Positions 1 through 12,250 of a DNA stretch of 64,000 nt are shown in pieces; position 1 is the first letter of the stretch, and every line of letters begins with the position of its first letter. The notes beneath the pieces are model-generated. The model was given only the letters and a program-made list of their open reading frames with translations, had not been told where the DNA came from and ran no database searches. The DNA lies in NCBI RefSeq assembly GCF_037893015.1, contig NC_133658.1, positions 423,818,200 through 423,882,199 of the forward strand, read 5' to 3'. This stretch comes from Macrotis lagotis. Its lineage: Eukaryota; Chordata; Mammalia; Peramelemorphia; Peramelidae. The position numbers and the translations under genes are program-made.

Positions 1-765
1 AAATTTTTTTAAAAATGTCATTCCCCAATTGACAAATGATCGGAGTATATGCAAAAGCAATTCTCAGATGATGAAATCAAAGCTATCTATAGTCATATGA
101 AAAACTGCTTTAAATCATTATTGATTTTAGAAATGCAAATTAAAGTATCTCTGAGGTACCACCTTACAGTTTGGCCAATAAGACTAGAAAGGATAATGAT
201 TAATGTTGAAGGGGAGGTGGGAAATTTAGGTCATTAATGCACTGTTAATGGAGCTGTGAAATAAATGATCCAATGTTTAAGAAGAGCAATTTGGAATTAT
301 GCCCAAAGGGCAATAAAATTGTGCATACCCTTTGATCCAACAATACCACTACTGGATCTATATACCCTGAAGAGATCATGAAAAGGGGTAAAAAAAAAAT
401 TTCACATGTACAAAAATATTCATAGCAGCTCTGTTTAGAGTGGCAAAGAACTGGAAATTGAGGGGATGCCTATCAGCTGAACAAATTGTGGTATATGTAT
501 ATGATGGAACACTGCTGTTCTACAAGAAATCATGAGGGATGGAATTTCAGAAAAGCCTGTAAAAACTTGCATAAATTGATGCTGAGCAAGATGAGCAGAA
601 CCAGAAGAATATTATACACACTAACAACAACATGGGGTGACGATCAATCCCAATAAACTTGCTCACTCCATCAGCCAACAATCAGGGACAATTTTGGGGG
701 ATCCATGACAGAGAATACCATCTGTATCCAGAGACGGAACTGCAGAGCTTAAAAGAAAACCAAAA

Positions 766-936
766 GGGGCGGCTAGGTGGCGCAGTGGATAGAGCACCAG
801 CCCTGGAGTCAGGAATACCTGGGTTTAAATCCGGTCTCAGACACTTAATAATTACCTAGCTGTGTGGCCTTTGGCAAACCACTTAACCCCATTTGCCTTG
901 CAAAAACCTAAAAAAAACCTCCAACAACCCCCCCCA
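766..936 (+). mobile_element. WSINE1-type SINE nested in L1
   Basis: Starts GGGGCGGCTAGGTGGCGCAG, with a near-perfect tRNA A box and a B box in GGGTTTAAATCC, the conserved CAGACACTTAATAATTACC core and an A/C-rich tail. It lies in the L1 3' UTR. Confidence 0.9.
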
Positions 937-1090
937 AAATCTTCAATTTTTTAAAGTTGTCATATGTATTATATAATTTTGCTATCTCTAATAATGTTTT
1001 CTTTCTTCTTTTTGGATCTGTTTCTTCTCTCAACACATTCAATTTGGATCTATGTGTATCTTGGAAGCAAATGTAAAGACTTTATCAGAG

Positions 1091-1246
1091 GGGCAGTTAG
1101 ATGGCACAGTGGATAGAGCACCAGCCTTAGGTTCAGGAGAACCTGAGTCCAAATCCAGCCTCAGACACTTAATAACTGCTTAGCTATGTGACCTTGGGCA
1201 AGTTACTTAACCCTGTTACCTTGTAAAAACAAACAAACAAAAAAAG
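1091..1246 (+). mobile_element. WSINE1-type SINE nested in L1
   Basis: GGGGCAGTTAGATGGCACAG start and CAGACACTTAATAACTGCT core; an AAACAAACAAA tail. More diverged than the copy at 766. Confidence 0.88.
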
Positions 1247-1729
1247 ACTAAGAGCCTTCTGTTGGGCGGGTAGGCAAGGAGGGAGAAAAAAAATTCAAAA
1301 TCTTGAAAAAAAATTGGTGGAAACTACCATTGTATGTAATTGGAAAACAAATATTTATATACTTAAAAAAAGAAAATATTATAATCAGTGTCATTATTTC
1401 TAAATTACCAAATTATCCATTTTCATTATCAATAATTGATTAAATAGTTTAGGATTGAATTATTCCATCTACATATTTTACTTTTTTCTTATTATTCCTT
1501 CTACCAATTCACTAATTTTGATCTTTATTTTGGCAAAAAAAAAGTATACAGAATAGCTGATCCCATCATTGGGGATAAAAAAGCAAAAAAGCAAATTGTT
1601 TCTGACCTTCAAGAGTTCTTTTTGGGGAAAATAACATGTAAACCAATTAAGTAGCAACAAACCATAAACAAAATATAAAAAATGTTTAAGGGAGGGGGAA
1701 GACTACCAACAATTAGGAGAACAGGAAAT

Positions 1730-1870
1730 ATAGGAAGTGGCACCTAAGCTGGTCTTGAAAGAAATTCCAAAAAGGGATGATCAGGAAGAACATGTAGAAT
1801 GGGCAAAGGCATTTGGGGAGGAAGTGGATGAAGAGAGGGTTAGCACATTGCGTCCTGCTTTTTCCAGATC
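1730..1870 (+). repeat. Ancient interspersed repeat, family not named
   Basis: Reads like the recurring phrase 'ctggtcttgaaagaa ... ggcaaaggcattt ... aggaag' seen again near 12.0, 39.7 and 58.5 kb. It is an old, weakly conserved repeat that I cannot name with confidence. Confidence 0.35.
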
Positions 1871-2319
1871 ATTCCCTAACCCTCATCCTTATATAAACTA
1901 CAGACTACTGGAATCAGAAAGGCCCTCAAAGGCAATCTAGTCCAGATTGTACCTAAATGAGATCCATTCCGCAATATACCTACTGGTGTACATCTAATCT
2001 TTCTTTAAAAAACTACAAACCAGCACATCCTGAGATATCCAGAAATAACCAAACAAGTTTAATACCATATCTACTGATGAAATAAGAAACCACATCCTAA
2101 CTCTTTTAGAAAGTCATGCCCAAATGAAAGGAGATTGTGGGCTGTATGCTGTAAGGGAATTTATAGGGGAACTAGGAAAAATTTGAGGAAATAAGAACAA
2201 AGAGAATGAGATTATAGTTGAGAAAATATATGAAGTTAGACAATTGTTAAACAAAGTTCTAAGATCATTTATAAAAGCATTGCTAATGCTGTAGTACTCC
2301 AGAATGTTATGAATTCACT

Positions 2320-2466
2320 TTTTTTTTTGGCAAGGCAAATGGGGTTAAATGGCTTGCCCAAAGGCCACACAGCTAGGTAATTATTAAGTGTCTGAGACTG
2401 GATTTGAACCCAGGTACTCCTGACTCCAGGGCTGGTGCTTTATGCACTGCACCACCTAGCTGCCCC
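2320..2466 (-). mobile_element. WSINE1-type SINE, first of a tandem pair
   Basis: Antisense copy from a poly-T to GCACCACCTAGCTGCCCC. Flanked by TATGAATTCACTT (left) and TATGAATTCATTT (right), a target-site duplication. Confidence 0.92.
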
Positions 2467-2475
2467 TATGAATTC

Positions 2476-2668
2476 ATTTTTTTTTTTTTTAGATTTTTCA
2501 AGACAATGGGGTTAAGTGGCTTGCCCAAGCCACACGGCTAGGTAATTATTAAGTGTCTGAGGTCAGATTTGAACCCAGGTACACCTGACTCCAGGTACAC
2601 CTGACTGACTCCAGGTACACCTGACGCCAAGGCCAGTGCTCTATTCACTGCACCACCTAGCCGCCCCT
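2476..2668 (-). mobile_element. WSINE1-type SINE, second of a tandem pair, with internal expansion
   Basis: Antisense copy ending ACCTAGCCGCCCC, followed by TTGAATTCACTTT, a third copy of the target. Inside, at about 2,576-2,626, the unit ACTCCAGGTACACCTGAC is repeated about three times, which makes the copy longer than its relatives. Confidence 0.9.
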
Positions 2669-2989
2669 TGAATTCACTTTCTAACCAAAACAAAGACCTT
2701 AGCCTTTTAAGAATCTCTTACTGAAGCACAAAATTTTTAAAAAAGGATATCTATGATAAATTACTTCAAAATTTCTAATGCCTCACAATCATAATCTAAC
2801 ATAGGTCTCTTTCTCCCCTCAGTATTTATCATACTTTCAGTGATTAACTTCTTCCTCACCCTCTCTACCCTCTCTAGGTATCCAAATTCCATCAATATTT
2901 CAAGATCTAAATCATTCCCTCTTCTCTTCCTGACTTTTGGACACATGTATACTTTTGTATAATTAATATTTTGTATCTATCCCATCTTC

Positions 2990-3115
2990 TCAATAAGAAT
3001 CATAAACTCTTTCGAAGCAGCAACATCATTTGTATCCCTTCCCAAAAATCTTCAGTGTGAAGCTAAGTACATATTTGGCTAACTGATATTCAGTAAATGT
3101 TTATTAAAACAAATA
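2990..3115 (+). repeat. CR1-clade (L2/L3) LINE 3' tail, decayed
   Basis: Pattern 'aatcataaactctttcgaagcag ... catttgtatccc ... cagtaaatgtttatt' resembles the common L2/L3 3' end. Short and diverged. Confidence 0.4.
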
Positions 3116-4319
3116 TTAGATGTAAAGGAAAATACTGAAAAACTACAGAGGTTTGCTCAAGAAGTGACCAACTATAATTTTAAAGGGCTGATGGTGAAGT
3201 ACGCTCCCAATCTATTAGCAAAGAGAAAAGAGTAAGGCATAATAAAAAAATTTACAGAGATGGTCGGTCTTCTGTGATTCACTAAAGTAATCAAAGTATG
3301 ATTTACAATTGTATTCCATATCCTTCTCTTGATGGAAAATGTATAAGACAAAATAGTCTAAAATGTGGCTATGAGCAGACTGAGAGTCAGCTAAGGAATG
3401 TTTACCCAAACAATATTGCCATGACTTCCCTCCACAATTGCCCTTATTCTGGAGGCTATAAAAAGCTGGGATCCTACCCTAACCCTACCCCCCAATATCA
3501 CTGTAGTAATATCTAACCAGACTGAGAATACGGACAATACTTGCCTAGTTTGATTTAAAAAACTTAAACACTGATATGATTTAAGGATTTTTTTTTTAAA
3601 CCAGAAACATCTAACAAAGAACAGTTCCAAAAAACAGTTTTGGGAGGTTACAGGTTCCCTCTCACTAAGGTTTTTCAAGTTGAGGTCATAATGGTCACTT
3701 GTTAATACCGTAACCAAGGATTTTTAGTGAAATTAAGGTTAAGCTAAATGAACACAGGTGCCTCACAATTCTAGGATTATGTCTAAAAATTTCTTGAGTA
3801 TAAAGTTTCTTAATATCTAAAACAATTTAATTATCCTTATCAAGCATAACAAAATAGATTTAAAATGGAAAGTCTTAGAAGCAATCTGCACAAATAAATG
3901 CTCACCTTATGGGCAAAACCAGAGTAAATACAGCATCATAGGGAAATTTCTCATATATATACATATAAGTGTATTTATGTATGTATGTGTATATACATAT
4001 ATGTTCACATACATGTAAGGAAAAAAGAGATTGCCAGTTCTGCAAAAATGGATTAAAAATCTCCCTTAAGGAATTTAAACTCTCTTGAGTTTACCACCAC
4101 CATTCTTTTCCCATTGGAAACTAAAAATTCATAGTCTAGTTCACAGTCTAGAACTAAGGGTAACACTAAAACGAACAATTCATATTTTTTGTGCTTTTTC
4201 TCTAAGCAACTTGTGACTCTTTTCCACAGGGAAAACAGCAGAAAATTTGCAAAATGTACTAAAATTTAGGAAAACTGAATTTACAGCATTGCCTGAACTA
4301 CCAGTCTGGCAACTTTGTC
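3116..4319. other. SETD3 intron 6 sequence without recognised features
   Basis: AT-rich intron. Only a TATA/TGTA-type simple repeat at about 3,953-4,011 stands out. Open frames here are short and lack any family motif. Confidence 0.5.
3953..4011. repeat. TA/TGTA-rich microsatellite
   Basis: Mixed ATATATACATA, GTATGTATGT and ATACATATATG units. Confidence 0.75.
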
Positions 4320-4334
4320 AAAAAGGAAAAATCA

Positions 4335-4516
4335 GGGGCGGCTAGGTGGCGTAGGAGCGGCTAGGTGACGTAGTGGATAAAGCACCAGCCCTGGAGTCAG
4401 GAGTACTTGGGTTCAAATCCGGTCTCAGACACTTAATAATTACCTAGCTGTGTGGCCTTGGGCAAGCCACTTAACCCCGTTTGCCTTGCAAAAAAACCCA
4501 AAAAACAAAAAAAAAG
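4335..4516 (+). mobile_element. WSINE1-type SINE, 5' half of composite
   Basis: The first 20 bases are duplicated (GGGGCGGCTAGGTGGCGTAG then GAGCGGCTAGGTGACGTAG). A normal body follows, ending CCTTGCAAAAAAACCC and an A-rich joint to L1. Confidence 0.92.
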
Positions 4517-6559
4517 GTGGAAACAATTAGCAATTTTAGCAAAGTTGCAGGTTATAAAATAAACCCCCATAAATCCTCAACTTTCCTATATATGACTAGC
4601 AAGAAACAGCAGGAAGAGCTAGAAAGAGAAATTCCATTCAAAGTAACCTCAGACAGTGTACAATACTTGGGAGTCTATTTGACAAGACAGACTCAGAATC
4701 TTTTTGAAAACAATTATAAAACACTTCTCACACAAATTAAATCAGATTTAAATAACTGGGCAAATATCAACTGCTCATGGATAGGTAGAGCTAATACAAT
4801 AAAAATGACAATTCTACCAAAACTAAACTATCTGTTTAGTGCCCTACCAATCAAAATTCCAAAAAATTACTTTAATGAGCTAGAAAAAATTGTAAGTAAA
4901 TTCATATGGAGAAATAAAAAGTCAAGAATTGCCAGGAGCTTAATGAAAAAAAATGCAAATGAAGGTGGCTTAGCACTACCAGATCTAAAATTATGCATCA
5001 GTCATCAAAACCGTTTGGTATTGGCTAAGAAATAGAGTGGTGGACCAGTGGAATAGATTAGGTGTAAAAGCAGGAGAGGATTATAGTAATCTGCTGTTTG
5101 ATAAACCCAAAGAGTCAGGCCACCTGGATAAAAACTCCCTCTTTGATAAAAACTGCTGGGATAATTGGAAATTAGTATGGAAGAAACTTAGATTAGACCA
5201 ACACCTCACACCCTTTACCAAGATAAGATCCAAATGGTTACAGGACATAGACATAAAAAACAATACTATAAGCAAATTACAAGATCAAGTACTAGTCTAC
5301 CTGTCAGATCTATGGAAAGGGGAAGAGTTTATGACTAAGGAAGAGTTGGAGAACATCACTAAAAACCAATTAGATGATTTCGATTACATTAAATTAAAAA
5401 GGTTTTGCACAGGTAAAACCAATGTAATCAAAATCAAAAGAAAAGTAGTAAATTGGGAAACAATCTTTACAACTAATGATTCTGACAAAGGACTCATTTC
5501 TAAAATATACAGAGAACTGAGTCATTATTTTTAAAACAAAAAGCCATTCCCCAATTGACAAATGGTCAAAGGATATGCAAAGGCAATTTACAGATGAGAT
5601 CAAAGCAATCCATAGCCATATGAAAAAAATGCTCTAAATCATTAATTCTTAGAGAAATGCAAATTTAAGCTTCCCTGAGGTACCACCTCACACCTCTCAG
5701 ATTGGCCAGTATGACCAGGAAGGATAATGATCATTGTTGGAAGGGATGTGGGAAATCTGGGACACTATTACACTGTTGGTGGAGCTGTGAACTCATCCAA
5801 CCCTTCTGGAGAGCTATTTGGAACTATGCCCAAAGGGCAACAAAAATGTGCATACCCTTGGACCCAGCAATACCACTACTGGGTCTATACCCTGAAGAGA
5901 TGAGGAAAAAGGGTAAAAATATTACTTGTACAAAAATATTTATAGCAGCCCTGTTTGTGGTGGCAAAGAATTGGAAATCCAGTAAATGTCCTTCAATTGG
6001 GGAATTGTTTAGCAAACTGTGGTATATGTATGTCATGGAACACTATTGTTCTATTAGAAACCAGGAGGGATGGGATTTCAGGGAAACCTGGAGGGATTTG
6101 CATGAACTGATGCTGAGTGAGATGAGCAGAACCAGAAAAACACTGTACACCCTAACAGCAACATGGGAGTGATGTTCAACCTTGAAGGACTTGCTCATTC
6201 CATCAGTGCAACAATTGGGAACAATTTTTGGCTGTCTGCAAAGGAGAGTACCATCTGTATCCAGATAAGGAGCTGTGGAGTTTGAACAAAGTACAAGGAC
6301 TATTCCCTTTAATTCGGGGAAAAAAAAAAACCCAGATGTCTTATGGTTTTATCTGGTTACCTCTGAGAATTCTGTTCTCTTTAAGGATATGATTTCTCTT
6401 TCATCACACCCAATTTGGATGGAAGTACAACATGGAAAGACTGACGGTGTGCTATCTGTGGGGTGGGGGTGGAGGGAGGGAAGCAAGATTGGGGAAAACT
6501 GTAAAACTCAAATAATATCTTTAATAAAAATTAAAAAAAATAAAATAAAAAGGAAATAA
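4517..6559 (+). mobile_element. L1, 5'-truncated: ORF2 reverse-transcriptase 3' region, C-terminal domain and 3' UTR
   Basis: Translation gives typical ORF2 downstream-of-RT blocks in order: VQYLGVYLTRQT, NINCSWIGRANTIKM, LFSALPIKIP, then VDQWNRLGVKAG, DKGLISKIYRELSH and, in a third frame, CWKGCGKSGTLLHCWW and FIAALFVVAKNWK. At least two frame breaks (near 5,010 and 5,535-5,700) make it non-functional. The catalytic RT motif and the endonuclease lie upstream of the truncation point. The 3' UTR has a G-rich stretch (6,459-6,480) and a poly-A with AATAAAAATT-type signals. Confidence 0.95.
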
Positions 6560-6659
6560 AAAAAGGAAAAATCAAGTTACTGAGAGGCATGATTGCCCTT
6601 GATGACACCATGCTAGCTTTTAGTGATTAATGCCTCTCTAAGAACTCACAAAGCATTCA

Positions 6660-6720
6660 GGAATGTTGGACTAGATGATCTCTAAGGTTTCTTCAGGTCT
6701 AAGTCTGTGTGATCTAGCAA
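6660..6720 (+). repeat. MIR-family SINE tail
   Basis: 'gactagatgatctctaaggtttcttcaggtctaa' pattern typical of MIR-type tails in marsupials. Short. Confidence 0.4.
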
Positions 6721-7059
6721 AATACACAATGACAAACATTAAGGTACATGATAACACTAAAAAGAAGTTGAATTCTATCTAAGGAACTGTGATTTTCATC
6801 CTGGAAAACTGATAAGGAACACTTCATCCTCTTAGTATTGGGGAGGGGAAATGGATCTCTGGGGAAAAGGAATGTTAAAGAGGAAATATTTGACTGTGTT
6901 ATGAAAACAAAAAGTAACTACAATTTTTAAAAAAATTTACTCTAGAATTTTTCCAGGAATAGAAAACAAGCTTGTTGGGTGGCCATGAACAAAGAATTCA
7001 TCATATTGTGATCACTTTACTAGCAATGAGCCATTTTATACTTGGCTAGACTAGTTCTT

Positions 7060-8240
7060 GGAAAAGCAGAAAATTTATAATCTATACTATACTTGAAGCC
7101 TTTCCAGCATGGCAGAACTCTTAAGAGCCTGTATGCTCTTGGCATAATCTTCTAGAACTTAGGATCACCTCCATTCTTTGATGAAGTATCAGAGGAAGAC
7201 ATCTGGAATCTTCAAACTATAGGTCAGTGAGTCAACTTGACTTAGTTTTAAAATATCAAAGAAGTCACATTCACTGGTCTATAATTAGTCTTCCCTCTTC
7301 CCTTTTTTCAAAATCAGACACACTTGCCTTCAATTCTGTGGCATTTCCCCCATTTTCTAAGATCTTTAAAAGATCACTGTTGGCAGCGCAGCAATCTTAT
7401 CTATCATTTTTTTAGAGCCCTAGGATGTAGTTTATTTAGGACTAGTGACTTGAACTTGAGGGCAGCTAGATGCTGTCTTACCATCTCCTCATTGATCTTG
7501 GGTTTCTACTCCTTGAAAACCATTTTTGTTCTTTCCTCCCCAGTCCAAAGATCATTCTCCTTTTAAGAGAAAACAGAAGCAACATAAGAGTTGAGTAGTT
7601 CAGCTTTTTCCACTATCATCCATTACCATCATCCTATCCACCATGAGTAGTGGTCCTATCATTTCTTTCATCTTCCTTTTGCCTCAACCATTGTAAACAA
7701 ACAAAAAATTCTAAGCACTTATTGCCAGGTGTAGTGCTCATTTGGAGTTTTAGTATTGCTGATACTATTTTTACATGACTGTGGTGTTTTTCTGTATTTG
7801 TCCTGTTACCTCCTCTTGCTTCGATCTTCTATGCATGTCTTTAAAAATCTCAGCTGGTCCATAAATTCCCTGTATATACTCATCAGTCTATTTAGGAGCA
7901 CTGACTTTCCTTTCAGTGAAATTCATTTCTTGGGTCTTCAAAATTTCATTCTTGAGTTTCCTATCTTGTGGCATCTTTGTTTATAGCTATACTTTTTTTG
8001 TGCTGTTTGAAATCTGCTCTCCCCCAAAACTAGGCAGCATATCAAGACAGATTATGCCCAGCCTTCCTTTCCTCTATCATGAACTCTTAGGGAGTGGTCA
8101 CTTGCCCTTGCCGCCAAAGTTCCTGTAATTTCTATTTCAGCAAACAGTTCCTTCTTGTAAATCAGAATCCGATCCAGAATTGCAGTTCCCCTTGTTACTT
8201 CCTCTACCTTTTGAGGGATAAGATTATCATTAAATCAAGT
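7060..8240. repeat. Probable ancient CR1-like LINE remnant
   Basis: Phrases such as 'cactggtctataatta', 'cttaccatctcctcattgatcttgg' and 'agagttgagtagttcagctttttc' recur in an old amniote LINE family usually seen in this orientation as antisense. No frame is intact. Assignment is from memory. Confidence 0.4.
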
Positions 8241-10479
8241 CACAAATGCAACAGCTGTTTTGCTTTTAAGAAGAAAAGGGATGGAGAAATGGGAGAAAGA
8301 GGGTATGAGCAAATGAAGAGCATTCCAAAAGATTTCTAGATAGCTTCAATGTTATGTTTCCATACCAAGCTTATGATCTGATTTTCAAATTCCATAGATA
8401 ATTTCTCCTTTTTAAATGGTCTATTATTCCTCTTTTGTCCCCCAGAAAACACTGCTTTTCTTTTTATCCTTTTATGGATTCTTATCAAAATACAATACAC
8501 TATGTTTTCACCAAAGCATCTTCTTAATATATATGCGGTTACTATACTACAATCCCCTCCCCTATTAAATATGTTCCTTTTCAACAAGACATATCTAGAA
8601 TCATAGTCCAAGTCCCATCCTAACAAATCTCAGTGATAGATGTCTAAGTCTAATGGCTCACTTTGGAAGGCATTGCTTGCTAATAAAGTTGGAAGAATAT
8701 GATTTAGGGCACCTGGGTACCAAAATACAGTTTGTATTTGTAGGTTTTTTTTTTATATAGTTTGACTTATTCTGTTTAAATTCTTTTGAAAAAAGATTTT
8801 TATTCCTCATCAATTTGACTCCTATATTTTAAAATGAACATGCACAATAAATATATTTTAATACTTAAGAGTCAGTCATCTAATCCATTTTTCCAAGTAA
8901 AAATAATAGTACCTCTTCTTTGAAGTCATTTCTTGAACTGACCTTGAAGTTACCAGACCATGATAGACACTTTCTTAAAATATTAGTCAAAGAAAAGTTG
9001 CCATAAAAATTCACTTTAGTTTGTTAAACTCGTGCCTTCTTTGCTAATGTTAGTGGTTTTATTTCTTTTGTTAAGATAAGAATTATAGTTTGTTAACCAA
9101 GTAGTGAAAATTATAAAACACAAGTCAGGGGAGAGGATTTAAAATAATATTTACTATCCCCAAAATAAGCTATTTGGTAAGTATTTTAAACTAGGAAAAA
9201 AAATGTAAAAATCAAGATTTCTTTTTTTTTTTTTTGCCAGTGTTTCAAGTAACATTCTACTCCCTCAATTTCCTAATCTCTTTATTTGCCCCTCTGGGGA
9301 ATATTCACTAAAGGAATTCTAATAGTTCTAATCATAACTTCTGACCTTCCCTATTTAGCTCTCATTCACAATTGGCCTAATTCTCTCCTACTCAGTACTC
9401 TTCTGAAATCTTCTATGACTAATTTGGAAATGTAGACATTTCTCTGCACCACACTCTAAATATGTGATTTCCTCTTCATTCACCATCATAAAACTGTATT
9501 TAATCCTCTGGGGGTTTATTCATCTGCCCATATATTTCCTTATAGAACAAATGTTCACATCGGATCTTAGATTGTAAATTCTCACACAGCAAGAGTCTCA
9601 GCTTAACTAGTTTATACTAACCCATAAGTTAAAAAAGTCACTAATAAATCAGTTTTCACAATTAACAAAACAATTTATGACAATTATGGTAATGTTCGAA
9701 ATGAAATAGCAGACTTTTTGCTATAGTTGGTATCACCTATTTCTATTTTGTTTAATGGTGATTTCAGATATTTGCTTTATATTATCTAAGTAAAACCACC
9801 TGAAAAGAGTAATAAAAATGAAAACCAGAGATTTTTATAGAAAGGTATTATAATAATAATAATAATAATTAGGCATATAGGATTGGTTATTTGTCCAAAA
9901 AAATAAGTCAGACAAAATGTTTTTCGTATCTTTTTAATTTCTGTGAAAGAATTTCTACTATTCTTGTAGACAATGGAGATGTAGAGGAGTTGAGTTATTT
10001 CAAATCTGGAAGATATAAAGCAATGTATACAATGATCATAATAACAATGTAAATTTTTATAAGTCACTAAAAGGAATCTGCAACTGAATAATTTTAAAAA
10101 CTAATGTTTCTAGAGAGAATTTAAGAACATACTCCTCCCCATTTTTTGCACAGAGGGAGGGAATATTAAGACAGAATGTTGCAAACAAGTGGTTCTTTAT
10201 CAGATTCTTGCTTGTTCTGTTATTTTGTTACATGGGAGTGTTCAATTTCTCTCAATCATCTCCAGTTATTTACAAAAATTTCCATGATATAAAAAAGTCA
10301 TCAATAAAACTTATTTTTAAAAACAAATTCATGAAGTATGAAAATACTTGCATCATTGAAAACAATTAGAAATATATAATACTTCTACTTAAATTTGATG
10401 TAAGGTGAGTTCACCTTGAATTCTGAGGAGGTTTAACCCTTTAAGTTCTAAAAGATCATTATTACAGGGTATTTAAGGT
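8240..10479. other. SETD3 intron 6, no supported feature
   Basis: AT-rich intron with poly-T and AAT runs (for example AATAATAATAAT near 9,850). No open frame here shows a domain or motif. Confidence 0.5.
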
Positions 10480-10975
10480 TCTGTTTTTAAGGCAATCATA
10501 TGGCACAGGAACTCAATTTGGAAAACATGGAAGCAAATGTGGTCTCAGATACTTATTTGCTGCATGACCCTGGGCAAGTCATTAATTTGTTTGCTTCAGA
10601 TTCTTAGAAGTAAATTGGGAGAGGCAGCTAGGTGGCGCAGTGGATAGAGCATTGGCCCTGCAGTCAGGAGTACCTGAGTTCAAATCTGGTCTCAGACACT
10701 TAATAATTACCTGGCAGTGTGGTTTTGGGCAAGCCACTTAACCCCATTTGCCTTGCAAAAAAAAAAAATAAGTAAATTGGGGATGATAATGGTACCTACT
10801 TTCTAAGGTGATTGTAAAGATAAAATGAGATATTGTTTATAAAGAACTCTAAAAACCTTAAAGCCTATATATATAAATGTTAGATATTATTATAATATAA
10901 TAACATCATTATAGCAAAGTTTTATATTTATATCCCTAGCACAGGACATAGAATAGGCATTTAATAACTTCTTTT
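10480..10975 (+). repeat. MIR-family SINE split by a younger SINE
   Basis: Left part 10,480-10,619 (GACCCTGGGCAAGTCATTAA) and right part 10,773-10,975 ('ggatgataatggtacctac ... gataaaatgagat') form one MIR-like unit. A WSINE1-type SINE sits between them. Confidence 0.7.
10620..10772 (+). mobile_element. WSINE1-type SINE inserted in MIR
   Basis: GAGGCAGCTAGGTGGCGCAG start, poly-A end. AAGTAAATTGGG flanks it on both sides (10,608 and 10,770 regions) as target-site duplication. Confidence 0.93.
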
Positions 10976-11290
10976 TGATGTTCTGAAATAATATTCTGTA
11001 GGACTTTAAGGGGAAATTTTAACTTTTAACTAAATAAAAGCAATAAACAATTTTACAAATGAAAGTGACATGTCAAAAACATATTTTCATCCTATTTGCC
11101 ATTGTTTTCAGTATCTCTAACCTGAAAATGAAACTGATTTCTCTCATTTAAAGTTGTGGCAATAGCTTTGTTAGAAATTACTGAAAAGAATTGCTATTCT
11201 ATTTGTTGTACTAGATTTTTGAAAGTCTTAGAACAAATAGAAATATAAATTACCTAGTCATCAAAATACGTATAATTGAAAACTTACATA

Positions 11291-11438
11291 ATTTTTTTTT
11301 GGTAAGGCAATGGGGTTAAGTGACTTGCTCAAGGTCACACAGTTAGGTAAGTATTAAGTGTCTGAGGCCATATTTGAACTCAGGTCCTCCTGACTCCAGG
11401 GCCGGTGCTCTATCCACCATGCCCCTAGCTGCCCTTAC
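11291..11438 (-). mobile_element. WSINE1-type SINE
   Basis: Antisense from poly-T to CCCCTAGCTGCC; target duplication CTTACATAA on both sides. Confidence 0.9.
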
Positions 11439-11959
11439 ATAAAACTTTTAAGACTTTGATTTTAGTGTTTATAATTAGGATTAAAACCAAGATTTTTAAA
11501 TTAAATGATTTTAAAAACTATACTTAAATATAAAATTCATATATTCTTTTTGGGTTTTAAAAAAGTCAAACTGATCTTAAAAAAAAAAACTTAGCAACTT
11601 TTCCTGAATTACTAAAGCTTCAAATGTAACAGTTAAATGTATTGTGCTTCTTTGGATTTGAGTGTTTTTTCCTAAGAAAAATGATCTCATTTATCAATTT
11701 TTATTAGGATAATAATACACAAATCAAATTTATGGAAGGTATAGAAGAAAAATAGCTCTTGGTGTATTTTGGTAGATACACAGAATGTTTAAATGTGACA
11801 AGGTATTAATGGATAATAAGGATGGATCTGAAAATTGACAAATAATATCAGGTCATTTGCCAGTAAAAATATATCAGGGACAAAAAATATTGATTTAGGT
11901 CAAATGAAAGCCCAACAGATAAGCAAATATGAAATAATTTGAAAACAAACATTAAACTA

Positions 11960-12250
11960 ACAAGGTGATGGTAAAGGAAGGCTTCCCAGAAGAAGTGGCA
12001 TCACTGAAGTATCTTGAAGGAAGATAAAAGAATACGAGAACTGGAGATGAGAAGAGAACCCATTCTAAGTCATATGGGATTGCTTTTACAAATACAAGGA
12101 GACAGGAGATATGTCAAATTCAAAAAACACCAGTTAAGCTGGAATCTCTTAGGCTAACAGAAAAGTAATACAAAAACAAAACATAGGTTGGAACCAAACT
12201 GGCATAAAAACCTAGGGACTGACTGTTGAGAGCTTTAGGAAGGGAAAAAA
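11960..12250 (+). repeat. Ancient interspersed repeat, same unnamed family as at 1.7, 39.6 and 58.5 kb
   Basis: 'aaggcttcccagaagaagtggca ... cttgaaggaagat ... aggagacaggagat' is the recognisable core phrase. Decayed. Confidence 0.4.

Larger units (their letters stand above)
1..1370 (+). mobile_element. L1 3' fragment (ORF2 end and 3' UTR) with two nested SINEs
   Basis: Parallels the better L1 copy at 4.5-6.6 kb: CATTCCCCAATTGACAAATG, the ORF2 end phrases for 'MKNCFKS' and 'FIAALF', then the 3' UTR. ORF2 is broken by several frameshifts. Plus-strand SINEs interrupt it at about 766-936 and 1,091-1,246; the 3' UTR resumes after each and ends in an A-rich tail near 1,370. It continues off the left edge. 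Confidence 0.85.
4320..6574 (+). mobile_element. SINE-L1 composite insertion inside one target-site duplication
   Basis: The 15-bp string AAAAAGGAAAAATCA occurs at 4,320-4,334 immediately before a plus-strand SINE, and again at 6,560-6,574 immediately after the poly-A of a 5'-truncated L1. No such repeat separates SINE from L1. The pair therefore appears to have entered as one unit, first the SINE (4,335-4,516), then L1 (4,517-6,559), in the same orientation. Confidence 0.75.

Noticed and set aside
766..936. tRNA gene in the head of the SINEs
   Set aside because: A and B boxes are present, but no full cloverleaf or anticodon stem; the unit is followed by the SINE body and is present in two dozen copies.
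3391..3717. Minus-strand frame of 108 codons
   Set aside because: No recognisable domain, no splice or codon-use support; expected by chance in 64 kb of AT-rich intron.
4481..6172. Open frames of 184, 165 and 156 codons as host genes
   Set aside because: They are broken pieces of L1 ORF2, shown by the VDQWNRLG, DKGLISKIYREL and GTLLHCWW blocks and by the poly-A and target duplication.
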